This document shows, piece after piece, positions 16,650 through 26,507 of a stretch of DNA of 64,000 nt. This DNA comes from WTFV01 sp965203525 (GTDB lineage Bacteria; Acidobacteriota; Vicinamibacteria; Vicinamibacterales; UBA8438): assembly GCA_965203525.1 (NCBI GenBank), contig OZ241898.1:124001-188000 (forward strand), in the 5' to 3' direction. Below the pieces are notes generated by a model. It made no database searches and was not told where the DNA came from. It saw only the letters and a program-made list of their open reading frames with translations. The position numbers and the translations under genes were made by a program. Each line of letters starts with the position of its first letter. Position 1 is the first letter of the stretch.

Positions 16650-18689
16650 ATGTCCTTTCACGAACCGGAGGTGCTCGGCAAGGCGTACGACGCGCGGCTC
16701 ATGCGGCGCCTGCTCGGCTACCTGCGTCCGCACAAGCGGACGGTGGGGACCGCCCTGGCCGCGATCTCGGCCGGCTCGGTCCTCCAGCTCGCCCAGCCCT
16801 GGCTGACGAAGGTGGCCATCGACGACCACATCGCGGCGGGGGACCTCGACGGCCTGGACCGCATCGCGCTGGCGTTCCTGCTCGTGCTGGCCGGCTCGTT
16901 CGCGCTCGAGTACGTCCAGACCTGGACGATGCAGATGATGGGGCAGCGCATCATGTTCGATCTCCGGATGGAGATCTACCGCCATCTGCAGCGCCTCGAT
17001 CTCCGCTTCTACGACCGCAACCCGGTCGGCCGGCTGATGACCCGGGTGACCTCCGACGTCGACACCCTGAACGAGCTGTTCGCCTCCGGGGTCGTGACGG
17101 TGTTCCGCGACGTCTTCCTGCTCGCCGGCATCATGCTGGTGCTGCTCTGGATGGACTGGCGCCTGGCGCTGGTCGTCTTCGCCGTCCTGCCCGCCATCGC
17201 CTGGGTGACGCACTGGTTCCGGAAGAACGCGCGCGAGTCGTACCGCCGCGTGCGGCTGCAGATCGCCCGGATCAACGCGTTCCTGCAGGAGAACGTCACC
17301 GGCATGGCGACGGTGCAGCTCTTCCGGCGCGAGGGGCGCAACTACGAGCAGTTCGGGCGGATCAACCGCGCCCACCGGGACGCCAACGTCGAGTCCATCT
17401 TCTACTACGCCATCTTCTACCCGGCCGTCGAGGTGCTGGGCGCCGTCGCCACCGCCCTCGTCATCTGGTACGGCGGCGGGCGCGCGGTGCAGGGCACGGT
17501 GGAGCTGGGCGCGCTGGTCGCCTGCCTGCAGTACTCGCAGCGTTTCTTCAAGCCGATCAGCGACCTGTCGGAGAAGTTCAACGTCCTGCAGTCGGCGATG
17601 GCTTCGTCCGAGCGCATCTTCGGGCTGCTCGACACGCCGGTCGAAATCACGTCGCCGCCGTCCGCGGGGCCCGCCGTCTCCGGCGCGATCGGCTCGTCGG
17701 TCCGAGACTCCGTCGAAATCACGCCGCCGCCGTCCGCGGGGCCCGCCGGCTCCACCGGGAGCCCGCGCACCCGGCCGCATGTGGTGGAGGTGACGCCGCC
17801 GCCGGCCGCGGCGTCCTCCCCGCCGCCGGCCGCGGGGCCGGTCCGGAGGCCGGGCGGCGGCCGCATCCGCTTCGAGCACGTCTGGTTCGCCTACCGCGGC
17901 GGCGAGCACGTGCTGCGCGACGTCTCCTTCGCGGTCGCTCCGGGCGAGCGGGTCGGGGTGGTCGGCGCGACCGGGGCCGGCAAGACCACCCTCGTCAACC
18001 TGCTGATGCGCTTCTACGACGTCGACCGCGGCCGGATCACCGTCGACGGCGTCGACGTCCGGGCGCTGCCGCTTCCCGATCTGCGGCGGCGCTTCGGACT
18101 GGTGCTGCAGGACGTCCACCTCTTCTCGGGCAGCGTGCGGGAGAACGTCCGTCTGGGGCACCCGGCGATCGGCGACGCCGAGGTGCGGGCGGCGGCGCGC
18201 AGCGTCCACGCCGACCGCTTCATCGAGCGCCTGCCGGACGGACTCGACAGCGAGGTGGGGGAACGGGGCGCGACGCTCTCGGCCGGTCAGCGGCAGTTGC
18301 TGAGCTTCGCGCGCGCTCTCGCGTTCGCGCCCGAGGTCCTGCTGCTCGACGAGGCGACGTCGAGCGTCGACACCGACACCGAGCGGCTCATCCAGGACGC
18401 CCTGCGCGTGCTGATGGCGGGACGGACCACCATCGCCGTCGCCCACCGGCTGTCGACCGTCCAGGACATGGACCAGATCCTGGTCTTCCACAAGGGCGAG
18501 CTGCGCGAGGCGGGCGCCCACCAGCAGCTCCTCGCGCGCCGGGGGCTGTACCACACGCTGTACCAGTTGCAGTACCGGGAGCAGGAGCGCGGAGACGCCC
18601 CGCCGGCACCGGGCGTGGAGCCGGCGTCGCCGGCGGTTGCGGCGACGGGCCCTCGATCCCGATCCTTGCCGGTCAAGTCGAGCCTGTAG
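16650..18689 (+). CDS. ABC exporter half-transporter, second subunit
   Basis: The 679-aa partner has Walker A GATGAGKTT near residue 439, signature LSAGQRQ near 544 and Walker B VLLLDEATS near 563 with the catalytic Glu. This is the hydrolysing half of the pair. It is about 80 residues longer than usual because of a Pro/Ala/Ser-rich linker at about 330-405, between membrane and ATPase domains. That linker is built from 24-residue repeats, and relatives normally have a short loop there. Confidence 0.85.
   Translation: MSFHEPEVLGKAYDARLMRRLLGYLRPHKRTVGTALAAISAGSVLQLAQPWLTKVAIDDHIAAGDLDGLDRIALAFLLVLAGSFALEYVQTWTMQMMGQRIMFDLRMEIYRHLQRLDLRFYDRNPVGRLMTRVTSDVDTLNELFASGVVTVFRDVFLLAGIMLVLLWMDWRLALVVFAVLPAIAWVTHWFRKNARESYRRVRLQIARINAFLQENVTGMATVQLFRREGRNYEQFGRINRAHRDANVESIFYYAIFYPAVEVLGAVATALVIWYGGGRAVQGTVELGALVACLQYSQRFFKPISDLSEKFNVLQSAMASSERIFGLLDTPVEITSPPSAGPAVSGAIGSSVRDSVEITPPPSAGPAGSTGSPRTRPHVVEVTPPPAAASSPPPAAGPVRRPGGGRIRFEHVWFAYRGGEHVLRDVSFAVAPGERVGVVGATGAGKTTLVNLLMRFYDVDRGRITVDGVDVRALPLPDLRRRFGLVLQDVHLFSGSVRENVRLGHPAIGDAEVRAAARSVHADRFIERLPDGLDSEVGERGATLSAGQRQLLSFARALAFAPEVLLLDEATSSVDTDTERLIQDALRVLMAGRTTIAVAHRLSTVQDMDQILVFHKGELREAGAHQQLLARRGLYHTLYQLQYREQERGDAPPAPGVEPASPAVAATGPRSRSLPVKSSL
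17640..17820. repeat. In-frame 36+36 bp repeats in the ABC linker
   Basis: A 36-bp block starting GTCGAAATCACG begins at 17640 and recurs at 17712 nearly unchanged; a diverged copy starts at 17784. The period is exactly 72 both times, with unrelated 36-bp intervals. In protein it gives V-E-I-T-x-P-P-S-A-G-P-A repeated at 24 residues. Confidence 0.9.
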
Positions 18690-18850
18690 TACCTTGAACA
18701 GCGGTTTCCGCCGTTGCCAGCGCCTCCGCCTCCTGCCCCACCGTCCAAAGGGTTGACGCTGCACCGGAACCGACACCCTGCCGCGCCCGCACGAGCCGTT
18801 CCGGGCGAATCGCCGGTAGACGGCGTTGCGCACGGCAAACCCGGCAAGCC
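18690..18850. other. Leader region of the restriction island
   Basis: No gene seen. TTGACG at 18753 could be a -35, but no matching -10 is found at the right distance. This is the left edge of the defence island. Confidence 0.3.
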
Positions 18851-20974
18851 ATGACCCAGGAGACGCACTCCCGGCTCGCCGGCTTCCTCTGGAGCATCTG
18901 CAACCTGCTGCGGGGGCCGTACAAGCGCAACGAGTACCGCAAGGTCATCCTGCCGCTGACGGTGCTGCGGCGCTTCGACTGCCTGCTCGCCCCCACGAAG
19001 GCGCGCGTCCTCGCCGAGCACGCCCGGATCCGGGAGAAGCCGTCCGCCGTGGTCCGGAACCGGCTGCGGAAGATCACCGGGCGCCCGTTCTACAACCTGT
19101 CGAAGCTCGACCTGCCGGGACTGCTCGACGATCCTAACCAGCTCGCGCCCAACCTGAACGCCTACGTCCACGGCTTCTCGTCCAACGTGCGCGACATCAT
19201 GGAGCGGTTCGCCTTCGACCAGCAGATCGCGCGCATGGCGGAGAAGAACCTGCTCTACGAGGTGATCAAGCGGTTCGCGGCCGTCGACCTCTCGCCCGAG
19301 CGCGTGGACAACGTCCGGATGGGCTACGTCTTCGAGGAACTGATCCGCATCGGGGCGGAGCAGTCGAACGAGGAGGCGGGCGAGCACTTCACGCCGCGCG
19401 AGGTCATCAAGCTGATGGTCAACCTGCTGCTGGGGCCGGAGCGGGACCTGCGCCGGAGCCACGTGGTCAAGACCATCTACGACCCCGCCTGCGGCACCGG
19501 CGGCATGCTCTCCGTCGCCGAGCGGTACGTCCGCGACCTGAACGCCGACGCGCGCCCGCTCGTCTTCGGCCAGGACTGGAACGACGAGGCGTGGGCGGTC
19601 TGCAAGTCCGACATGCTCATCAAGGGCGACGACGCCGACAACGTCCACCTCGGCGACACGTTCACCGCCGACGCCTTCACGTACGACGGCGAGGGGCGGA
19701 AGTGGACGTTCGACTACATGCTGGCCAATCCGCCCTTCGGCGTCGAGTGGAAGCAGCAGCAGCGGGACGTCCGGTACGAGGCGGAGACTTTCGGCCACGA
19801 AGGCCGCTTCGGCGCCGGGCTGCCGCGCATCAACGACGGTTCGCTCCTCTTCCTCCAGCACATGCTGTGGAAGATGCGCGCCCCGGACGAGGGGGGCAGC
19901 CGCATCGCCATCGTCTTCAACGGCTCGCCGCTCTTCACCGGCGACGCCGGCAGCGGCGAGAGCGAGATCCGCCGCTGGATCATCGAGAACGACCGGCTGG
20001 AGGCGATAATCGCCCTGCCCGACCAGCTCTTCTACAACACCGGCATCGCCACCTACGTCTGGGTGCTGACCAACCGCAAGGAGACGCGGCGGCGCGGCAA
20101 GGTCCAGCTCGTCGACGCCCGCCGTTTCTTCGTCAAGATGCCGAAGAGCCTCGGCAACAAGCGCAACAAGCTGGGCGACCCCGCCGACCGCGCCGGCGAG
20201 CCGGACCAGATCGCCGACGTCACCCGCATCCACGGCAACTTCGAGGACGGCGAGACGCGGCCGTTCCGGGAGGAGGACCCGATCACGAAGCAGCCGGTCG
20301 AGAAGGTCCGCGTGGTCAGCCGGGTCTTCGACAACGCCGACTTCGGCTACTTCAGGATCACCGTCGAGCGCCCGCTGCGCCTGAACTTCCGGGCGACCCC
20401 GGAGCGGGTCGCCCGGCTGGAGACCGAGCGCGGCTTCGTGAACCTCGCCGCCAGCCACCGGAAGCAGGAGAAGGCCCGAACCGAAGAAATCGAGGCCGGC
20501 CGGCGCCGGCAGGACGTGGTCCGGGAACTTCTGACCGTGTTCGCCGACGCGCGCGGCGCGGTGCTGTACAAAGACCGCGCAGTGTTCCTGGCCGACCTGC
20601 GCGCGCTCGCCGACCAGCGGGAAGTCCGGCTGAAGACTGCCGAGACGAAGGCGATCCTGGCCGCGCTCGGCGAACGGGACGAGACGGCCGAGGTCTGCCG
20701 TGACCGGAACGGCGCCCCCGAACCCGATCCCGACCTGCGCGACACCGAGAACGTGCCGCTCGAGGAGGACGTCGGCGCCTGGTTCCGCCGCGAGGTCGCG
20801 CCCCACGTCCCCGACGCCTGGATCGACGAGAGCAAGACCCGTGTCGGCTGCGAGATCCCGCTGAACAGGCACTTCTACCGCTACGAGCCGCCCCGTCCGC
20901 TGGAGGCGATCCAGGCGGACATCAAGCGGCTCGAAGCGGAGATCACGGAGTTGCTGGCGGAGGTGGTGCAATAA
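18851..20974 (+). CDS. hsdM: Type I restriction-modification methyltransferase subunit
   Basis: The 707-aa protein has the HsdM N-terminal helical domain (FLWSICNLLRGPYKRNEYRK) and the N6-adenine methyltransferase core: SAM motif DPACGTGG near residue 211 and catalytic NPPF near 293. A long C-terminal helical region ends near RLEAEITELLAEVVQ, where the subunit meets HsdS. It methylates adenines at sites chosen by HsdS, protecting DNA from HsdR. It is longer than the ~500-aa classic subunit, as in one large HsdM subgroup. The next gene is not hsdS but a TIR protein. Confidence 0.92.
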   Translation: MTQETHSRLAGFLWSICNLLRGPYKRNEYRKVILPLTVLRRFDCLLAPTKARVLAEHARIREKPSAVVRNRLRKITGRPFYNLSKLDLPGLLDDPNQLAPNLNAYVHGFSSNVRDIMERFAFDQQIARMAEKNLLYEVIKRFAAVDLSPERVDNVRMGYVFEELIRIGAEQSNEEAGEHFTPREVIKLMVNLLLGPERDLRRSHVVKTIYDPACGTGGMLSVAERYVRDLNADARPLVFGQDWNDEAWAVCKSDMLIKGDDADNVHLGDTFTADAFTYDGEGRKWTFDYMLANPPFGVEWKQQQRDVRYEAETFGHEGRFGAGLPRINDGSLLFLQHMLWKMRAPDEGGSRIAIVFNGSPLFTGDAGSGESEIRRWIIENDRLEAIIALPDQLFYNTGIATYVWVLTNRKETRRRGKVQLVDARRFFVKMPKSLGNKRNKLGDPADRAGEPDQIADVTRIHGNFEDGETRPFREEDPITKQPVEKVRVVSRVFDNADFGYFRITVERPLRLNFRATPERVARLETERGFVNLAASHRKQEKARTEEIEAGRRRQDVVRELLTVFADARGAVLYKDRAVFLADLRALADQREVRLKTAETKAILAALGERDETAEVCRDRNGAPEPDPDLRDTENVPLEEDVGAWFRREVAPHVPDAWIDESKTRVGCEIPLNRHFYRYEPPRPLEAIQADIKRLEAEITELLAEVVQ

Positions 20975-20986
20975 GCGGAACGGCGC

Positions 20987-20992
20987 TATACT
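20987..20992 (+). promoter_or_regulatory. Possible -10 of the TIR gene
   Basis: TATACT lies 50 bp before the TIR start, between hsdM and the TIR gene. No convincing -35. It could let the TIR gene be expressed apart from hsdM. Confidence 0.35.
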
Positions 20993-21752
20993 GTCCAACG
21001 ACAGGGGTACCGCTGCATCACGTTTTTGGAGAAGACTCGACATGTCAGACAGCAACTCGAAGAAGATTTTCCTGAGCCATAAAGGTTCCGACAAAAGCAT
21101 GGTCGTTGATTTCAAGGAGACCTTGGAGCTTCTTGGCTACGATCCGTGGATCGACGACGACGCGATGCCGGCCGGCGCGCGAGTGGACCGTGCAATCTCG
21201 CAGGGCATGATCGATTCATGTGCGGTAGTGTTCTTCATCACCGCGTCGTTCCGGGACGAGGGGTACTTGCAGACCGAGATAGACCACGCAGTTCGGCAGA
21301 AACGTGAGAAAGGAGACAGATTTTCCATCATTACACTGGTCTTTGCAGACGCCGGCGGAAATATGGCCGAAATTCCAGATCTCCTTAAACTATACGTGTG
21401 GAAATCGCCACGTACTCCTCTCCATGCTCTCAGGGAGATCGTTCGGGCGTTGCCGGTTGCGCCGGGGACAGGCGACTGGAAAAGTAAAGAGGCCGATTTC
21501 ACCACGGCGCCAGCGAAACGGTCGCCGGCAGTTATTGGCATGACAGAAGAGGCCAAGACTATTCTGTGCGCCGCCGTGGAAGCTGATGGCATGATCATGC
21601 ATACTCGGACTCTTGGCGGTGAGTTTATTCGAGTCGGCGACAAAGATATGATTCCTGATCAAGAGCCTCGAGCGTTAGCTAATTGGAAGGCAGGCCTTGA
21701 AGAATTAGAGAGTCGCCGGTACATAAAGGATCGAGGCCACAAAGGAAAAATA

Positions 21753-23669
21753 GTCTTGGGTTACCGGGCGTTCGGGACCGATTTGGCAATGGCCACGGGG
21801 CGAAATGAAGCGGACGTTCGGGGAAGTTACGGCCTGACGATGCTGCGCCGTGCACAGTTTTGTCGTTCTGGCGGGACGGGTTCTGCCGTATGGAAGCGGC
21901 AAGCGGGGTGTTCCGGCAGCGCATCCGCACCCGGCCGTCGGCGCAGCGTTTCTTGCGGGCGTTGTCTTCGGCGCGGCGGCGCAGCCCGGACGTGGAGCAG
22001 GCCTCGGCGGTTGCGGCCGGCCCGGCGTCGAGATGGCGGAGAGCGGGCCGGGGTTTGCCGTCGGCGCGGCTTCCGCGGGTATCGGTCCGGGGGCGTGGGC
22101 CGCGCGGCCCGGGCGGAGCGGATGCGTGGTTCCCGCGCCTGCCGTCAGGCGGGCGGCGGCAGGGCGAGGGCTTCGGGCACGACCGGTTCGGGGGCGCAGA
22201 GCATCGTGGTGAGCAGGGCGCGGGGGTCGAGCTGGCGCTGGCGGGCGGTGCGCACGACGCTGGCCAGGATCTGTTGGGTGTCGGCCCCGCGCCGGGTGCG
22301 GTTGCCGCCGCAGACCTTGCGGGTGACCACCGCGGGTCGGATGGCGTGTTCGGCCCGCCAGTTGGTGGCGTCGAGGGACGGGTCGCGCAGGAAGAGGAAC
22401 ACGGCCTCGAATTCGCGGGCCAGGTGCCTGGCGAAGCGCTCGGCGGGGGCCAGCGGCGGCGGGGCGTCGATGAGCCGGCCGAGCCGGGCTTCGAGCCGGC
22501 CGCGGGCCGACGCGAGGCCGTGCTCGCCGATGCCGCCGGCGTTGCAGCGGGTCCGCAGGGCGAGGGCGTCCTGCAGGACCGTCTGCACGGCGGCGGCCCA
22601 GGGGCTGTCGGGATGATCGGTCCGCAGGTCCTTGCAGCGCCGCAGCAGATGCGCCAGGCAGGTCTGGTGGGGCGCGTGCGCGAAGCCGCGATACGCCACC
22701 CATCCGTCCCGCACCAGCACGCCCGCGAAGTCGGCGCCGAGCACCGCCGCCGCGTCGGCGAACCCGCGGCCGGCGCAGATGGAGTAGACCGTCGTCTCCG
22801 GGGTGGCGAACGCCCACAGCCAGTGGCGGGTCGCGTCCACGCGCCAGCCGGTCTCGTCGGGCGTGACCACCGGGCTGCGACGGACCTGCTCGCACAGCGC
22901 CGCATACGCGGGCGCCGCCACGTCGGCCGTGCGGTGCAGCAGTCGGACCAGACCGCCCTTGGTCACGTGCAGTCCGAACCGGGTCCGCAGCACGCGGGCG
23001 GTCTTCTCCAGCGGCAGGCCCGACTCGGTGTGCAACTCGGCGGTCAGCGCGGCGACGTTCGGCCCCAACTGCACGCCGGCCGCGCCGAGCGCATCGGAGG
23101 TCTGCAAGGGGTGCCGGCCCTGCACGCGCCGCCGGCACTGCGCGCAACGGCCCACCTCGACGTCGAAGCGGCGCACCAGCGGGCGCACGTCCGGCACGTC
23201 TTCCTGATACTGCGCCGCCACCCGCTCCACGGCGACGTGGCCGCCGCAGTCGGGGCACGTCTTCGGGGCCGGCGCCGCATGGGTCTCGTCCACCCGGGTC
23301 GGCGGCCGGCGGGTTCCCTGCTTCCCGTACTCCGCGCCGGCGCGCCGCCCCGGGCGGCGTCCGGTTCCCTGCCGGCGGTCCTTGGCGAAGGGGGCCGCCT
23401 GCCGGCGTCCGGCGCGCCGGGCGGCCTCGAGTTCCTTCTCCAGGTGCTCGCTGCGGCGCTTCCAGTGGTCCCGCTCCTCGATCAGCGTTGTGTTTTCTCG
23501 TTCGAGGTGTTCGATGCGCCGCACGTCCCGGGGGTCCCGCTGAGGCCCGGGCCCCATCGAACCGCTCCGGTCATCGTTCTTGCGCGCCATACTTCACGTA
23601 TCGGCACGTGGCCGCCGTACCTGCACACCCTTTCGTGAATTTTTTTCGCCCGACCCGGTAACCCAAGAC
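21753..23669 (-). mobile_element. IS66-family insertion sequence (ISBst12-like), copy 1
   Basis: The 1917-bp element has inverted ends GTCTTGGGTTACCGGG and is flanked by an 8-bp target duplication GAAAAATA (21745-21752 and 23670-23677). Eight bases is the usual IS66 duplication. It carries one transposase gene and no tnpA/tnpB, as in the ISBst12 subgroup. A same-length, apparently identical copy is at 59874-61790. The 392 bp left of the transposase stop hold no gene I can support. Confidence 0.93.
22145..23590 (-). CDS. IS66-family transposase, copy 1
   Basis: The 481-aa transposase has an N-terminal coiled coil (HLERENTTLIEERDHWKRR), a zinc-finger pair (CPDCGG and CAQCRRR) and the DDE catalytic domain: D in TPDETGWRV, D in VRDGWVAYRGF and E in NWRAEHAIRP. 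It has the IS66 C-terminal region, and the ATG lies about 80 bp inside the right end. The ORF is intact and equal to the second copy, so it may be active. Confidence 0.93.
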   Translation of the reverse strand: MARKNDDRSGSMGPGPQRDPRDVRRIEHLERENTTLIEERDHWKRRSEHLEKELEAARRAGRRQAAPFAKDRRQGTGRRPGRRAGAEYGKQGTRRPPTRVDETHAAPAPKTCPDCGGHVAVERVAAQYQEDVPDVRPLVRRFDVEVGRCAQCRRRVQGRHPLQTSDALGAAGVQLGPNVAALTAELHTESGLPLEKTARVLRTRFGLHVTKGGLVRLLHRTADVAAPAYAALCEQVRRSPVVTPDETGWRVDATRHWLWAFATPETTVYSICAGRGFADAAAVLGADFAGVLVRDGWVAYRGFAHAPHQTCLAHLLRRCKDLRTDHPDSPWAAAVQTVLQDALALRTRCNAGGIGEHGLASARGRLEARLGRLIDAPPPLAPAERFARHLAREFEAVFLFLRDPSLDATNWRAEHAIRPAVVTRKVCGGNRTRRGADTQQILASVVRTARQRQLDPRALLTTMLCAPEPVVPEALALPPPA

Positions 23670-23741
23670 GAAAAATATATGATGTGACTAGAGCCGGCTA
23701 TGAAGCCGCGGATACGCTTGCGGGAAAATGAGTGAATCCTG

Positions 23742-25240
23742 ATGACACAGGAAACGACGGCGCACGTGGCGGAGAGAGTTGCCTGCAATGAGTACAGGGA
23801 ATCCGGCATAGAATGGATTGGAAAAATACCGCGACACTGGCACGTAAAGCGAGCGAGGTTCTGCATGGTCGTCAATCCCGTTTCCCGCGGGTTGCGCGAT
23901 CTTCAACCTGACGACGAAGTGTCCTTCGTGCCGATGGAGGCGGTTGGGCGAGGCAGACTGGCCCTCGAGCGAACACGCACGGTTGCCGCACGCCGGGTCG
24001 GCTATACGGAATTTCAGGACGGGGACGTGATAGTTGCAAAGATAACACCCTGTTTCGAGAACGGCAAGGGAGCCGTCGCCAGGGAACTCTTGAACGGAGT
24101 CGGTATCGGCACGACGGAGCTGCACGTCCTTCGAGCCGGGCCGGGTCTCGATCACAGGTTCCTGTTCTACTTCACGATATCGCAACCGTTCCGGAGCATG
24201 GGCGAGGGTGAAATGTATGGCGCCGGCGGTCAGAAACGCGTGCCCGTCGAATTCTGCAAGGACATCCGGATCCCGCAGCCGCCCTCCGTCAACGAGCAAC
24301 GTGCGATAGCCGATTTCCTTGATCAAAAGACGACGAAAATCGACGTTCTGACAGAAAGGAAAAGAACACTGATCGAGCGCCTGAAAGAAAAACGCGCCGC
24401 GCTGATTTCCCGCACGGTGACCCGCGGTCTCCCGCCCGAAGCAGCTCGCGCCGCGGGTCTCGATCCGCACCCGAGGCTCAAACCGACCGGCGTCGATTGG
24501 CTCGGTGACGTACCGGCGCACTGGGAGATCACACCACTCAAATGGGCGGTGATGCTGCAACGGGGACATGATCTTCCGGCCGAAGAACGCGAAGATGGTC
24601 CCTTCCCGCTTGTGTCTTCATCCGGCGTGTCCGCTCATCTTTCTCGTTCCGCCGTGAAGGGACCGGGCATAATAACTGGCCGGTACGGTACCATCGGTCA
24701 ATTTCATCTCGTGGAAGAAGACTACTGGCCGTTGAATACGACGTTGTACAGTGTCAACCTGCGAGAAATGATCCGGGATTCCTCTTGGCGCTCCTGACTC
24801 ATCTTTCACCCTTGTTTTTGCTGAATTCCGTAAAGTCAGCGGTACCCGGTGTAGATCGAAACGACATTCATTCTGTCACGGCTGTGCTGCCACCGGTGCC
24901 GGAACAACGTGCGATTGCTTGTTTTCTCGGACGAGAAACCGATAAAGTCGATCAACTTATCAAAAAGATCGAGGTTGTCATTCATCGACTTCAGGAATAC
25001 CGCACTGCTCTGGTCACTGCTGTTATAACGGGGAAGATCGATGTGAATGGAACTGATTCCTGCCCGGGCGGTCTGACTCCGGCCGAGGAGCGACAAGCCC
25101 GTTCCGCCGATTTCATGAGTCTGTGGGGCGCATGGCCCGGCGATGAGCCCATCGAAGAGCTTCTGGCGCAACTCCGATCGAGTCGGCGGCACGCCCCGGA
25201 CGTCTCGCTGAATCGGGAGATCGTGGATACGGACCAATGA
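23742..25240 (+). pseudogene. hsdS: Type I restriction specificity subunit, frameshifted
   Basis: The first frame (to 24797) encodes TRD1 beginning GIEWIGKIPRHWHVKRARF, the central conserved helix around NEQRAIADFLDQKT, and TRD2 from GVDWLGDVPAHWE. Near 24763 the frame breaks: the family string N-D-P-x-F continues in the +1 frame (NDPGFLLALLTHL, then AVPGVDRNDIH) with the distal helix PEQRAIACFLGRETDK, ending at 25240. A single deleted G (CGAGGAAAT to CGAGAAAT) would explain this. HsdS picks the DNA target of both HsdM and HsdR, so loss of TRD2 should change or abolish specificity. The stop overlaps the ATG of the next gene (ATGA). Confidence 0.85.
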
Positions 25241-26391
25241 CTCGCGTCGAGGTCAATCCGGTCCTGTTGCGCTGGGCGCGCGAGCGCGCCGGCCTGAGCG
25301 TGGACGCGCTCGCGGCGCGGTTCCCGAAGGTCGGGGCGTGGGAGAGTGGAGAGGCGCGTCCCACGCTCAAGCAGCTCGAACGCTTCGCGAAGGCGACGTT
25401 CACGCCGATCGGCTTCCTGTTCCTGGAGAAGCCGCCGGTCGAGCGCGTTCCGATCCCCGACTTTCGCACCGTCGCGGGCGCCGCGCCGGTCCGTCCGAGT
25501 CCCGATCTGCTCGACACGGTGTACCTGTGCCAGCAGCGCCAGGCCTGGTACCACGACTTTGCGCGGTCGGAGGGCGCCCGGCCGTTGCCGTTCGTCGGCT
25601 CGGCGGGCGTCGGCGACGACGAGGTTGCGACCGCGGCGCAGATCCGGCGCGTGTTGGGGTTCGACGTCGAGCAGCGCCGCCGCCTGCCGACGTGGATCGA
25701 TGCGTTGCGGCTGTTCGTCCGCCAGACGGACGGAGCCGGCATTCTCACCATGGTGAGCGGCGTGGTCGGCGGCAACAACCGGCGCGGTCTCGACCCGGAC
25801 GAGTTCCGCGGCTTCGCGCTGGCCGATCCGGTTGCCCCGCTGGTCTTCATCAACGGCGCAGACACCAAGGCCGCGCAGATGTTCACGCTGGCCCACGAAC
25901 TGGCGCACGTCTGGCTGGGAGAATCGGGCGTTTCCGACGCCCGGGCGGTGGACGTTCCGAGCCAGGAGATCGAGCGCTGGTGCAACCGCGTGGCGGCGGA
26001 GGTGCTCGCGCCGCTACGCGTATTGCGGGATGCGTACGACCGGGACGCCGACTTGCCGGGCGAGGTCGCTCGTCTGGCCCGCCGATTCAAGGTCAGCACG
26101 CTGGTCGTCCTGCGGCGCATCCATGACGCCGGCGGTCTGACGCGAAGCGCGTTCCACGCCGCGTACGACGAGAAAGTCGAACGTCTGCGGGCGGCTCCCG
26201 CCGGCAGCGGCGGCAACTTCTACCCGACGCTCGGCGCGCGCGTCAGCCAGCGTTTCGCTCGGGCCGTCGTGACCAGTGCCCTGGAAGGACGCACCTCGTT
26301 CACCGAGTCCTTGCGCCTGCTCGGGTTCCGGAAGATGGCGACGTTCAATCAACTGGCCGACCACCTGGGGCATCGGCGCCTGATGACCTGA
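25237..26391 (+). CDS. XRE-type HTH plus ImmA/IrrE metallopeptidase
   Basis: The 384-aa protein has an XRE-like helix-turn-helix at residues ~10-60 (WARERAGLSVDALAARF) and an ImmA/IrrE zinc peptidase domain with HELAHVW near residue 221. Such proteins cleave repressors or act as antitoxin-like regulators in mobile elements and defence loci. Its start overlaps the hsdS stop by four bases, so it is translationally coupled to the restriction operon and may control it. No separate small toxin gene lies next to it. Confidence 0.85.
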   Translation: MTRVEVNPVLLRWARERAGLSVDALAARFPKVGAWESGEARPTLKQLERFAKATFTPIGFLFLEKPPVERVPIPDFRTVAGAAPVRPSPDLLDTVYLCQQRQAWYHDFARSEGARPLPFVGSAGVGDDEVATAAQIRRVLGFDVEQRRRLPTWIDALRLFVRQTDGAGILTMVSGVVGGNNRRGLDPDEFRGFALADPVAPLVFINGADTKAAQMFTLAHELAHVWLGESGVSDARAVDVPSQEIERWCNRVAAEVLAPLRVLRDAYDRDADLPGEVARLARRFKVSTLVVLRRIHDAGGLTRSAFHAAYDEKVERLRAAPAGSGGNFYPTLGARVSQRFARAVVTSALEGRTSFTESLRLLGFRKMATFNQLADHLGHRRLMT

Positions 26392-26444
26392 ATTCTCGAC
26401 GGCAACGTCGCCCGAGACCGAAACAGGTCGGCCGACGCGCGTGG

Positions 26445-26450
26445 TATAAT
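26445..26450 (+). promoter_or_regulatory. Consensus -10 element TATAAT
   Basis: A perfect TATAAT 58 bp before the 198-aa gene. The -35 region (AACAGG) is poor. It suggests an internal promoter for the 198-aa / ParA / hsdR half of the island. Confidence 0.5.
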
Positions 26451-26507
26451 GCAAGTCCTGAGCAAGTCGGATCCCGCGCGCCGACTGGCGCGCTTCGAGG
26501 CATTGCC

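Larger units (their letters stand above)
21042..23731 (+). pseudogene. TIR-domain protein, interrupted by an IS66-type element
   Basis: The coding sequence runs 21042-21752 (237 codons) and resumes at 23678-23731 after the insertion; removing the element and one 8-bp duplication restores a 254-aa protein. Residues 8-120 form a TIR domain (KKIFLSHKGSDK, then WIDDDAM) with a candidate NADase Glu at 79 in YLQTEIDHA. The C-terminal part (about 165-254) looks like a small winged-helix domain ending RYIKDRGHKGKI + YDVTRAGYEAADTLAGK. Bacterial TIR proteins commonly degrade NAD or make cyclic signals upon phage sensing. Its position between hsdM and hsdS suggests that it was linked to the restriction system. 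GC content is visibly lower than outside the island. Confidence 0.85.

Noticed and set aside
21860..23638. 592-codon plus-strand frame inside each IS copy
   Set aside because: It is antisense to the transposase, has no ribosome site and a non-protein-like composition; a GC-rich shadow.
24750..24800. Phase-variable hsdS switch
   Set aside because: No long homopolymer or inverted repeats around the shift, and no second hsdS fragment nearby to recombine with.
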